Below are positions 26,731-34,349 of a stretch of DNA of 36,066 nucleotides, one piece after another; the first letter of the stretch is position 1, and every line of letters begins with the position of its first letter. A program made the translations under genes and the position numbers. The stretch comes from an uncultured Rhodospirillales bacterium (GTDB lineage Bacteria > Pseudomonadota > Alphaproteobacteria > Acetobacterales > Acetobacteraceae). Below the pieces are notes generated by a model that saw only the letters and a list, made by a program, of their open reading frames with translations, did no database searches and was not told where the DNA came from. The DNA lies in the NCBI GenBank assembly GCA_903844135.1, contig CAIMSN010000054.1, positions 1 through 36,066 on the forward strand, read 5' to 3'.

Positions 26731-27678
26731 TCAGACAGGCGAGATCCGCGCCTCCTCGAGCCGCCGATGCGCGTGCCGGTCCTGCGCCTCGACGAACACC
26801 CTGCTGACCTCGGGGAAGTCCCCCCGGATGCGTTGCTCGAGCCGCGACACCACGCGTTCGACGTCGGACGAGGTGCACGGGTCGGTGAAATCCAGGCTGA
26901 GCGCGACCAGAACGTCGCGCGGACCGAAATGCATCGTCAGCATCTCGTTGGTCCGCGCCACCAGCGCCTCGCCGGCGACGATCGCCGCGATCCCCTGCTG
27001 CACTTCCGCGGACGCACCCTCTCCGGTCAGCAGGGACTTGCTCTCCCAGGCCAGGAAGGCAGCCGTGACGGTCAGGATCGCGCCGACCACGAGCGATCCG
27101 ACGCCGTCCAGCACCGGCATCGCCAGCACCTGCGACAGCCAGATGCACAGCAGCGCGGCAAGCAGGCCGAGCAGGGCGGCGGTGTCCTCGAACAAGACGG
27201 TGAAGGTGGTCGGATCCTTGCTCCGGCGGATCGCCTGCAGCCAGTTGCGGCCGCGATTCTGGGCGCTGAATTCGCGCAGCGCGAACAGCCAGGATGCGCC
27301 CTCGAACAGGATGCTGGCGCCGAGCACCAGATACACCACCCAGAGATCGGAGACCTCGGCCGGATGACGGACCTTGTCGATTCCCTCCACGATCGAGACC
27401 CCGGCGCCGACCCCGAAGATCAGCACCGCGACGACGAAGGTCCAGAAATACAGCACCAGCCCGTGGCCGAACGGATGCTGCCGGTCGGCCGGGCGGGCCG
27501 CCTGACGCAGGCCGAGCAGCAGAAGCAACTGGTTGCCGCAATCGACCAGGGAATGAATCGCCTCGCTGAGCATCGAGGCGCTGCCGCTCCAGGACGCCGC
27601 TGCGAACTTGGTCAGCGCGATCAGCAGGTTGCCGCCGAGGGCGGCGTAGATCACCGGTTTCGAGGAGGAGTGGGCCAT
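26731..27678 (-). CDS. Cation diffusion facilitator (CDF) transporter
   Basis: Inner-membrane metal/proton antiporter of 315 residues with about five or six membrane spans and a cytosolic C-terminal dimer domain. The second helix has the metal-site motif SEAIHSLVDCGNQ (His42, Asp46). A later helix has LFEDTAALLGLL, supplying a second acidic pair. HPFGHG and the C-terminal FGPRDVLVALSLDF and VFVEAQDRH fit the family. The pattern is closest to the COG0053 / SLC30A9-like branch. The metal (Zn, Fe, Mn or Co) cannot be read from sequence. The start ATG at 27678 lies inside the end of the upstream small gene (28-bp overlap), so the two are probably co-translated. Confidence 0.93.
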   Translation of the reverse strand: MAHSSSKPVIYAALGGNLLIALTKFAAASWSGSASMLSEAIHSLVDCGNQLLLLLGLRQAARPADRQHPFGHGLVLYFWTFVVAVLIFGVGAGVSIVEGIDKVRHPAEVSDLWVVYLVLGASILFEGASWLFALREFSAQNRGRNWLQAIRRSKDPTTFTVLFEDTAALLGLLAALLCIWLSQVLAMPVLDGVGSLVVGAILTVTAAFLAWESKSLLTGEGASAEVQQGIAAIVAGEALVARTNEMLTMHFGPRDVLVALSLDFTDPCTSSDVERVVSRLEQRIRGDFPEVSRVFVEAQDRHAHRRLEEARISPV

Positions 27679-27950
27679 GGCTGGCTGAACACCGCGGAAC
27701 CGGAATGGTTCGGAACGTCCGTCTCCTGCCGGGTCGCCTGGGACACCACGATCGTCTCGGCGGTCGAGGACACGCCGCGATAATGCCGCGCCGCCTGGTG
27801 CCGCACCGCGGCGAGGTTCGGCATGACCGCGCCGTGCAGCGGCCGGACGCGCTCGTGGGTGGCGAAGAAGGCGAGGCCGAGACGGTCCGGGTGCCGGATC
27901 GCCGCGCCGACGAACACCCCATCGACCTCGACGATTTCGCTCTTGAGCAT
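27651..27950 (-). CDS. Small conserved hypothetical protein overlapping the CDF gene
   Basis: A 99-residue protein from the ATG at 27950. The start, MLKSEIVEVDGVFVGAAI, then HPDRLGLAFFATHERVRPLHG, resembles small alphaproteobacterial proteins annotated only as hypothetical. They have a beta-rich N-terminal half and a following helical stretch with A-V-R-x-Q-A-A-R. Residues after about 70 look unconserved. There is no signal peptide and no membrane span. The last 28 bases overlap the CDF start, suggesting coupling. The frame is open 33 codons further upstream, but without family character. Function unknown. Confidence 0.65.
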   Translation of the reverse strand: MLKSEIVEVDGVFVGAAIRHPDRLGLAFFATHERVRPLHGAVMPNLAAVRHQAARHYRGVSSTAETIVVSQATRQETDVPNHSGSAVFSQPWPTPPRNR

Positions 27951-28060
27951 GAGGGTCGGGCATCCTGGTGATAGACTCGAGAAGAGCCGGTGACGGCCCT
28001 GCGCAACGCGGGCGCGGCGTTCCGGTTGTCGTGCCATACCGTGTCCCAAGGGACGGCTGC

Positions 28061-28075
28061 ATGGATTTTCGATGA
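28061..28075 (+). other. Four-codon leader ORF overlapping the acetyltransferase start
   Basis: AAGGGA (28048-28053), the only good ribosome binding site here, is seven bases before an ATG at 28061 that reads Met-Asp-Phe-Arg-stop. The TGA (28073-28075) overlaps the ATG of the acetyltransferase (28072) as ATGA. Ribosomes may terminate and restart on the main gene. This is seen in sequence; the use is inferred. Confidence 0.35.
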
Positions 28076-28596
28076 CGACGCCCGTGGAACGCCGGAGTGA
28101 TACGGGCCGGGCCGGGGCGTGCTGGCGCCCTGCGCTGCACGGCGATCTCCAGACGATCGTCGGCCTGGCCGACGTGATCCACCCGGCCTATCCGGAATCG
28201 CCCGGCACCTTCGCCAGCCGGATGGCGCTGCACGGATCGGGCGTCTGGCTGGCGATGTCCGGCGGCGTGGCGGCCGGCTATGCGATCGGCCATCCCTGGC
28301 GCGGCGCTGCCCCGCTGCTGGATCTGCGTCTCGACGCGATCCCGGACCAGCCCGACCGCTACTGGATCCATGACCTGGCGCTGCTGCCGTCCGCGCGGGG
28401 GGCAGGGCTAGGCCGGGCCGGCGTGGCGCTGCTGCGCGCCGACGCCGCCGCCGCCGGGCTCTGTCGCCTGTCGCTGATCGCCGTCGGCGCTTCGGCCTCG
28501 TTCTGGCGCCGGGCGGGATTCGCGGCCGATCCCGGCCTGGCGGTGCCGGATTGCTACGGGAGCGGGCTCGGGATGGTCTGGGTCGCAGAGGACTGA
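28072..28596 (+). CDS. GNAT-family N-acetyltransferase
   Basis: Single-domain acetyl-CoA-dependent acyltransferase of 174 residues. Motif A is clear: YWIHDLALLPSARGAGLGRAGVALL, with RGAGLGRA as the acetyl-CoA pyrophosphate loop. FWRRAGFAAD is the usual C-terminal strand-helix block (F-Y/W-x-x-x-G-F). The acceptor substrate is unknown. The start ATG has no ribosome binding site of its own and may depend on the four-codon leader ORF upstream. It is divergent from the small hypothetical gene (121 bp apart), and its last 43 bases overlap the 3' end of opgH on the other strand. Confidence 0.9.
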   Translation: MTTPVERRSDTGRAGACWRPALHGDLQTIVGLADVIHPAYPESPGTFASRMALHGSGVWLAMSGGVAAGYAIGHPWRGAAPLLDLRLDAIPDQPDRYWIHDLALLPSARGAGLGRAGVALLRADAAAAGLCRLSLIAVGASASFWRRAGFAADPGLAVPDCYGSGLGMVWVAED

Positions 28597-30710
28597 CCGA
28601 GCGCCACCAGACGCGCCAGTCCGACCGGGCTGCCCAGCACCGCGGCGCGTTCCGGCAGACTCAGCAGCGACAACGCCTGGTCCAGGTCGGCCGCCTCGTC
28701 GAGCTTGGCCAGGCCGAGCGCCAGCAGCGGCTCGAACGGGTCCTGGCCGGGGCGGCGCGGCGGCGGCAGCATCGCCCGATGCGCGGCGAGCAGCATCGGA
28801 TCGTCGAGCAGGCGGCGCATCGCCGCGCCGTCCGGCATGTCGCGCCCCTCGCCTTGCAGATGCACGGCGCGCGCCAGCACCGCCGGCGGGCTGGTCTCCT
28901 CGGGAATGCGCAGCAGGCCGGCGCGCCGGAAGGCCAGACCGAGCTCGCGGGCGGCGGTCAGCGACACCAGCGGCACTGCCAGCACCAGTCCGAGCAGGAC
29001 CGGCGACATCCAGGCGAACAGCGCCGGCGAGACCGCCCAGGCGATCGCCGCCAGCACCAGCCCGAACAGCATGTAGCGCCAGTAGCCGGACCAGACCACC
29101 GAGAGCGGGATCCGACCGTCGTCGCGGCGCTGCGCGTTCCAGCCGGAATCACGGCCGGCCAGGATGGAGATCACGCCGCTGGTCTGGATCAGCATCGCCA
29201 CCGGTGCGATCAGCCCGCCGATCAGCGTCTCCAGCAGCAGCGACAGCAGGGCGCGGAGCGCGCCGCCGGCGCCGCGCCGGTCGTTCGGATTCGCCAGCAG
29301 CGCCACATAGGCCAGCAGCTTGGGCGCCAAGAGCACCGCCATGGTGCCGATGAACACGTATTTCGCCAGCACCGGATCGACCTGCGGCCAGTTCGGGTAG
29401 AGCAGCTTGGTGCCGCCGAAATATTCCGGCTTCACGAAGCGCGACTGGAGCGAGATCAGGATGCCGCACAGCAGGAACACCAGCCAGAGCGGCGAGGTCA
29501 CGTAGGAGCCGATCCCCATCAGCAGATGCAGCCGGCTGACCCAGTGCAGGCCGCGCGCCGGCAGCACGCCGGCATGCTGCAGGTTGCCCTGGCACCAGCG
29601 CCGGTCGCGGATCGCGATGTCGGTCAGCGAGGGCGGGCTCTCCTCGTAGGAGCCGGCCAGGCCGGGTACCATGTGGATCGCCCAGCCGGCGCGGCGCATC
29701 AGCGCCGCCTCGACGAAATCGTGGCTGAGGATGTGGCCGCCGATCGGGCGCCGGCCGGTCAGCACCGGCAGCCCGGCCTGCTCGGCGAAGGCGCGGGTGC
29801 GGATGATGGCGTTGTGGCCCCAGTAATTGCCTTCCGAGCCGTGCCACCAGGCAATGCCGGCGGCGATCAGCGGACCATAGACCCGGCCGGCGAATTGCTG
29901 CATGCGGGCGAACAGGGTCGACCCGTTGACGATCACCGGCAGGGTCTGAATCAGGCCGACGCCGGGATGGGTCTCCATCGCCGACGCGATCCGCACGATG
30001 GTGCCGCCATCCATGACGCTGTCGGCGTCGAGCGTGATCATGTGCGGGTAGGCGGCGCCGAAGCGGCGCACCCATTCGCCGACATTGCCGGCCTTGCGCT
30101 CGGTGTTCTTTGGCCGGCGACGATAGAAGATGCGGCGATGGCCGCCGGTGCGCTCGCGCAGCGCCAGGAACGCCGCCTCCTCCTCGATCCACACGTCCGG
30201 ATTGGTGGTGTCGGACAGGATGAACAGGTCGAAGCTGTCGAGCCGACCGGTCGCCTGCAGGCTCTCGTAGATCGCGGTCAGCCCGGCCATCACCCGGCTC
30301 GGGCTCTCGTTGTAGGTCGGCAGCAGCAGCGCGGTGCGGGTGTGCAGCGCCGGCAGCGGACCGCTCCTGGCGATGCCGAGCCCGAGCCCGCCGCCGGACA
30401 GCAGCGAGACGAAGCCGCCGAGGCTGGAGGTGAAGGCGAGCGCGATCCAGGCGAACAGCACCACGAACAGGAACAGCACGAACAGCCCGAGCGTGTTGGG
30501 GCCGTTGCCGTTCAGCACGAAATACATCTCGTAGGCGCCGAACACGGTCAGCGCGATCGCGCCGCCGATCACGAACAGGCGGCGCAGCGCCAGGGTGGCG
30601 GGCCGGGTCGACGGCGCCGCGCCGCGCCCTGGCGCCTCCGACAGCGACTGCACCGGCATCGCCAGCGGCGAGTCCGGCGGCAGCGACGGGTGCGCCGTCA
30701 GGGCGTCCAA
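28554..30710 (-). CDS. opgH: Glucan biosynthesis glucosyltransferase OpgH (MdoH)
   Basis: Inner-membrane GT2-family synthase that polymerises and exports the glucan backbone of osmoregulated periplasmic glucans. It has 718 residues from a TTG at 30710. Catalytic blocks are LLPTYNE, SDTTNPDVW, LDADSVMDGG, SHDFVEAALMRR and RDRRWCQGNLQH (the QxxRW equivalent). Membrane helices flank the catalytic domain, two before it and several after. I chose the TTG because it retains LPPDSPLAMPVQSL, a stretch shared with OpgH N-termini such as that of Xanthomonas. The first ATG (30659) would cut inside it and give 701 residues. The TTG overlaps the end of opgG by 13 bases, so translation is coupled. Its 3' end overlaps the acetyltransferase gene tail to tail. 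Confidence 0.93.
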   Translation of the reverse strand: MDALTAHPSLPPDSPLAMPVQSLSEAPGRGAAPSTRPATLALRRLFVIGGAIALTVFGAYEMYFVLNGNGPNTLGLFVLFLFVVLFAWIALAFTSSLGGFVSLLSGGGLGLGIARSGPLPALHTRTALLLPTYNESPSRVMAGLTAIYESLQATGRLDSFDLFILSDTTNPDVWIEEEAAFLALRERTGGHRRIFYRRRPKNTERKAGNVGEWVRRFGAAYPHMITLDADSVMDGGTIVRIASAMETHPGVGLIQTLPVIVNGSTLFARMQQFAGRVYGPLIAAGIAWWHGSEGNYWGHNAIIRTRAFAEQAGLPVLTGRRPIGGHILSHDFVEAALMRRAGWAIHMVPGLAGSYEESPPSLTDIAIRDRRWCQGNLQHAGVLPARGLHWVSRLHLLMGIGSYVTSPLWLVFLLCGILISLQSRFVKPEYFGGTKLLYPNWPQVDPVLAKYVFIGTMAVLLAPKLLAYVALLANPNDRRGAGGALRALLSLLLETLIGGLIAPVAMLIQTSGVISILAGRDSGWNAQRRDDGRIPLSVVWSGYWRYMLFGLVLAAIAWAVSPALFAWMSPVLLGLVLAVPLVSLTAARELGLAFRRAGLLRIPEETSPPAVLARAVHLQGEGRDMPDGAAMRRLLDDPMLLAAHRAMLPPPRRPGQDPFEPLLALGLAKLDEAADLDQALSLLSLPERAAVLGSPVGLARLVALGQSSATQTIPSPLP

Positions 30711-32242
30711 CGATACACCCAGCGCTCGGACAGCGGGCCCTGGTCGTTCATCAGCAGCCCATGCAGCTCGACCAGCTTGGCGCTGCCCGGATGCAGCTCG
30801 AAGGTGATGCGCCAGCCCTGGATATACGGGTTCGGCTCGACCACCACGTTCCTGATCTCGCCCGCGCTGGCGCCGATATCGCCGTGCAGCCTGGCGTCGG
30901 CGCCGAGCGTGCGCACCGCATCGCCGGTGAAGTCCAGCATCACGAAGCGGCCCTTGCGGTCGTCGGTGGCGCCGATCCTGGTCTGCGCGATCCTGGCCAG
31001 ACCGGTGGACCAGGGATTGTCCCAGCACCAGTGCATCCGGTAGGTGAAGGTGTATTCGCCGCCGGCCGCCAGCGGCGCCTTGGGGCGCCAGAAGGCGACG
31101 ATGTTGTCGTTGACCTCGTTCGGGGTCGGCAGCTCGACCAGGTCGATCGCCCCCTCGCCCCAGTCGCCGATCGGCTCGATCCAGAGGCTCGGCCGCTTCT
31201 CGTAGTTCAGCGCCAGATCCTGGAAATCGCCGAAGGCGCGGCCGCGCTGCATCAGCCCGAAGCCCTTCGGCGTGGTGTCGGAGAAGGCGCTGAACTGCAG
31301 CTCGATCGGATTGCACAGCGGCCGCCAGAGCTGCTCGCCCTTGCCGCTCCACATCGACAGGCCCTCGCTGTCATGCGCGGCGGGACGGGCATCATCGACA
31401 TGGGCGTGATCGTTGGGACCGAAATAGAACATGCCGGTCAGCGGGGCGATACCGGAGGAGGCGATCTGTCGACGCGGATAGAGCGTGCTCTCGACGTCGA
31501 AGATGGTCTCGTCGCCGGGGCGGATGGTGAAGCGGTAGGCGCCGGTGACGGTCGGGCTGTCGAGCAGCGCGTGCACCACGATCGCGGTCATGCCGGGCCG
31601 CGGCTTCTCCAGCCAGAAGGCGCGGAACAGCGCGAACTCCTCCTTCTGCTCGCCGGTGCCGTTGGCGAAGCCCCGCGCCGACAGGCCGTAATCCTGGCCC
31701 TTGGCGACGGCGCGGAAATAGCTCGCGCCGAGGAACACCGCGACCTCGTCGAAATAGTCCGGGCGGTTGATCGGATAGTGGATGCGAAAGCCGGCGAAAC
31801 CGATCTGGTCGGTCACGCGCAGCTTCGGATCGTCGTAGGTGAACAGATCCGGGTCGTAGCCGACCCGCGCCGCCTGCCCGTCCTGCACCTCGAACATGTC
31901 GATCTTGGGCCGGTAGAGGAAGCCGCGCGGCAGGAACTCGACCTGGAAGTTCAGCCCCTGGCCGCGCCACAACGCGCTCTCCTTCTTGAAGCGCACGCCG
32001 CGATACTGGTCGAAATTCATCGCGTTCATCGCCGACGGCAGCGTCTCGGACGGCGCCTGGTAGCCGTGGCGGGCCATCGCCTGGGCCAGCTTGCGCACGG
32101 TGGCGCCGTCGAACGGACCAGGGACGGCGATGTCGGCCGGCGCCGCGGCCGCCGATGCCGACCCGACCATGCTCTGGGCTGCGAAGGCCGCGATGCCGGC
32201 GCCGGCGCCGCTCCGAACCAGGTCCCGTCTCGACAAACTCAC
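30698..32242 (-). CDS. opgG: Periplasmic glucan biosynthesis protein OpgG/OpgD family, Tat-type signal
   Basis: Periplasmic protein required for osmoregulated periplasmic glucan synthesis, 514 residues. It begins with SRRDLV and a mild hydrophobic stretch ending in ASAAAA, a twin-arginine-type signal as in OpgD; classical OpgG uses a Sec signal. The body shows family blocks including YRGVRFKKESALW, FLYRPKIDMFEV, GFAGFRIHYPIN, FLGASYFRAVAKGQDYGLSAR and FYFGPNDH. The GTG start at 32242 has AGAGGA six bases upstream. The frame runs 27 codons further without family character. It is co-directional with opgH and overlaps it. OpgG versus OpgD cannot be decided from sequence alone. Confidence 0.93.
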   Translation of the reverse strand: MSLSRRDLVRSGAGAGIAAFAAQSMVGSASAAAAPADIAVPGPFDGATVRKLAQAMARHGYQAPSETLPSAMNAMNFDQYRGVRFKKESALWRGQGLNFQVEFLPRGFLYRPKIDMFEVQDGQAARVGYDPDLFTYDDPKLRVTDQIGFAGFRIHYPINRPDYFDEVAVFLGASYFRAVAKGQDYGLSARGFANGTGEQKEEFALFRAFWLEKPRPGMTAIVVHALLDSPTVTGAYRFTIRPGDETIFDVESTLYPRRQIASSGIAPLTGMFYFGPNDHAHVDDARPAAHDSEGLSMWSGKGEQLWRPLCNPIELQFSAFSDTTPKGFGLMQRGRAFGDFQDLALNYEKRPSLWIEPIGDWGEGAIDLVELPTPNEVNDNIVAFWRPKAPLAAGGEYTFTYRMHWCWDNPWSTGLARIAQTRIGATDDRKGRFVMLDFTGDAVRTLGADARLHGDIGASAGEIRNVVVEPNPYIQGWRITFELHPGSAKLVELHGLLMNDQGPLSERWVYRWTP

Positions 32243-32248
32243 CCTGTA

Positions 32249-32254
32249 TCCTCT
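32249..32254 (-). promoter_or_regulatory. Ribosome binding site fixing the GTG start of opgG
   Basis: On the minus strand AGAGGA lies six bases before the GTG at 32242. It decides this start over the longer open frame and places the twin-arginine motif close to the N-terminus. Confidence 0.6.
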
Positions 32255-32337
32255 TCCGGTCCGGCAGCCATACGCGCGCCCGCTGAGTAACAGGGGGTCC
32301 GGGCCGTGGCAATTTGACGGCACCTGTCGCGGCCCGG

Positions 32338-32390
32338 CCGATCGTTTCGGTCTTGCCTTTCAATCCACGATCTGCGATCGGTTTGAAACC
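32338..32390. promoter_or_regulatory. Inverted repeats between divergent opgG and porin genes
   Basis: The 172-bp divergent gap holds CCGATCG (32338-32344) matched by CGATCGG (32375-32381). The latter abuts a perfect palindrome, GGTTT-G-AAACC (32380-32390). Either could be an operator serving both genes. I could not place a convincing promoter: a TATTAT overlaps the porin start codon but lacks a spaced -35. Confidence 0.3.
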
Positions 32391-32414
32391 AAAACACGAC
32401 CGAAAAGCGCTATT

Positions 32415-34019
32415 ATGATTAAATACAAGCCCGTCGTTGCCGCCGTCGCCGCCCTCGCCCTGGCCCGAACCCCTGACGCCCGCGCCCAGGGCCATTCGGC
32501 CACCCTGCACACCACGCCGCAATTCTCCTCACTGCCGCAGACGCGCAGCAACCCGACCAAGGCGCAGGCGCCGCTCTCGATCCATACCGGCGACTGGGGC
32601 GTCTTCAATCAGCTCGACGGCTCGCCGGCGGGGTTCGGGCCGGTGGCGCGCTACGGCGCGACGCGCTGGGCCGAGGACTGGTCGGTGCTGCGCGATCCGA
32701 AGCGGCGCTCGGACGTGTTCGATCCGTTGAAATTCATCGCGCTGAACGATTCCAAGAGCATCTATCTCACGCTCAGCGGCGAGAGCCGGCTGAAGAACTG
32801 GTTCGAGAACCGGCCGTTCCTGGGCCAGCAGAAGCCGGACGATTCCGGACGCATGACCGTGCGCAACATCGTCGGCGCCGACCTGCATCTGGGCGAGCAT
32901 CTCAGGGTCTATGGCGAGCTGGTCAACGGCGACGGCGGCGGGTGGAACGCCTACGGCTACAACGCCACCTACCGCACCAGGCTCGACGTGCAGCAGTTAT
33001 TCGTCGAGGCGAAGGCCACGCTTGCCGGCGCCAAGACCGGCGTGATCGTCGGCCGCCAGGAGTTCCTGGATGCGCCGAACTACGTGCTGTATCTGCGCGA
33101 GACCCCGGACCTGCCGCTGTCCTGGAACGGCGTGCGCGGCTACGCGATCTGGCCGCGTTTCCGCCTCGACGGATGGGATTTCGTCCAGACCAACACCACG
33201 CCGAATTCGATGTTCCACGACAACGAGAACTACAACGCGCGCCTGTTCGGCGCCTACGGCTCCTACGCGGTGCCGGACTTCACCGTGCTCGGCCAGCCTG
33301 GGCACGTGTTCGTCGATCTGTTCTCGATCGACTACCTGCTGGGCGGCACGTCGGCGGCGATCGCCACCGCCACCAGCACGCAGAGCGGATCGACGCTGCG
33401 GGAGAATTTCGGCACCAGGATCTGGGGCCGGGCCGGGCCGATCGAGTTCTCGATCGGCGGCCTGCACCAGGGCGGCGAATTCAGGGTCGCCAAGAGCAGC
33501 CAGGCCCGCACCGTCGATGCGTATTCGATCAACAGCTTCGTCGGCTACCGCTTCCAGACGCTCTATGGCCGGCCGCTGCTCGGCGTGCAGTCCGACCTGT
33601 TCTCCGGCGGCAACGACAGCAAGAAAACCGGCAGCGTCGGCACCTATCTCGTGCCGTACAACCCGTCGAGCAACTACCTCGACACCACGACCTATTTTGC
33701 CGAATCCAACCTGGTCAGCATCGCGCCGCTGATCGAGATCACGCCCAGCACCGGCACGCTGCTGCGCTTCCGGGTGCCGGTACTGTGGCGCGACAGCACC
33801 GACGACGCGGTGTACGGCTCCGGACGCATCTATCCGTTCCGCGCCAATTACAGCGGCGGCTTCGTCGGCACCGTGCCGCAAGTCAACTTCGCCTGGCGCG
33901 TCACCCGGCATCTGACCTGGAGCCACGACCTGGCGCGGGCGTTCGTGTCGCGTTCGCTGCAGAAGGCCGGTGCGTCGGACGGGACCTACTATCTCTCCAC
34001 CCTGGCCTTCCGCTTCTGA
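32415..34019 (+). CDS. Alginate-export-family outer-membrane porin
   Basis: Beta-barrel outer-membrane protein of 534 residues. A signal peptide (MIKYKPVVAAVAALALARTP, cut near ARA-Q) leads to a mature protein with family blocks: HTGDWGVFNQLDGSP, WAEDWSVLRDPKRRSD, FDPLKFIALNDSKSIYLTLS, VGADLHLGEHLRVYGELVNG, RQEFLDAPNYVLYLRETP and SWNGVRGYAIWPRF. The end, YYLSTLAFRF, has the terminal Phe of BAM-assembled barrels. The family is named for AlgE but is very common in alphaproteobacteria lacking alginate, so the solute is unknown. It is divergent from opgG. A long open frame upstream of the ATG has no family character. Its last nine codons are repeated in the tandem duplication just downstream. Confidence 0.93.
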   Translation: MIKYKPVVAAVAALALARTPDARAQGHSATLHTTPQFSSLPQTRSNPTKAQAPLSIHTGDWGVFNQLDGSPAGFGPVARYGATRWAEDWSVLRDPKRRSDVFDPLKFIALNDSKSIYLTLSGESRLKNWFENRPFLGQQKPDDSGRMTVRNIVGADLHLGEHLRVYGELVNGDGGGWNAYGYNATYRTRLDVQQLFVEAKATLAGAKTGVIVGRQEFLDAPNYVLYLRETPDLPLSWNGVRGYAIWPRFRLDGWDFVQTNTTPNSMFHDNENYNARLFGAYGSYAVPDFTVLGQPGHVFVDLFSIDYLLGGTSAAIATATSTQSGSTLRENFGTRIWGRAGPIEFSIGGLHQGGEFRVAKSSQARTVDAYSINSFVGYRFQTLYGRPLLGVQSDLFSGGNDSKKTGSVGTYLVPYNPSSNYLDTTTYFAESNLVSIAPLIEITPSTGTLLRFRVPVLWRDSTDDAVYGSGRIYPFRANYSGGFVGTVPQVNFAWRVTRHLTWSHDLARAFVSRSLQKAGASDGTYYLSTLAFRF

Positions 34020-34188
34020 GCCTGGCTGCAAACGCGCCCTGGTGGTCATCCGCGGGCCAGGGTCTGCGCTTCGGTGCTCGCGACCATCCACTCTCCACCC
34101 TGGCCTTCCGCTTCTGAGCCTGGCTGCAAACGCGCCCTGGTGGTCATCCGCGGGCCAGGGTCTGCGCTTCGGTGCTCGCGACCATCCA
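33993..34188 (+). repeat. Perfect 98-bp tandem duplication across the porin 3' end
   Basis: Bases 33993-34090 and 34091-34188 are two adjacent copies that match at every position I checked; bases just outside differ. Copy 1 contains the last codons and stop of the porin gene plus 71 bases of downstream DNA. Copy 2 repeats all of it with no start. The period, 98, is not a multiple of three. The unit's downstream part is also one arm of the larger palindrome. Confidence 0.93.
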
Positions 34189-34279
34189 GGTCGCTCCGCT
34201 CCGATGCTCGCCCCTGACCCGCGGCCGGCGACGCTTTGCGCCGCCTCTGACTCACCAGGACACGTTTCCAGCCAGGCTC
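34018..34279. repeat. Long palindromic element, possibly REP- or MITE-like
   Basis: The left arm GAGCCTGGCTGCAAACG (27 bases from 34116, and again from 34018 in the duplicated copy) matches the reverse complement of 34253-34279 at 24 of 27 positions. Further in, CCGCGGGCCAGGG matches CCGCGGGTCAGGG. At the centre GCGACC (34178-34183) and GGTCGC (34189-34194) pair around a five-base loop. The right arm has an extra ~22 bases that form a side hairpin (34227-34245). The element begins at the porin stop codon. This is the only stretch over 300 bases without a gene (34020-34349). It could be a dispersed repeat or a structured 3' end; no transposase is nearby. Confidence 0.65.
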
Positions 34280-34349
34280 CGGGCTCCGCATCTGCGAACC
34301 GGCGGCAGAGGCGGGCGTTGCGTGCGCTCATCTTGCCGGAGTCCACTGA

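Noticed and set aside
32411-32416. TATTAT as a -10 box for the porin gene
   Set aside because: It overlaps the start codon, and the nearest -35-like TTGAAA is 22 bases away.
32942-34117. Plus-strand frame ending in the same LSTLAFRF as the porin
   Set aside because: The match arises because the 98-bp duplication shifts the frame; the rest of the frame is a +1 shadow of the porin, not a second porin.
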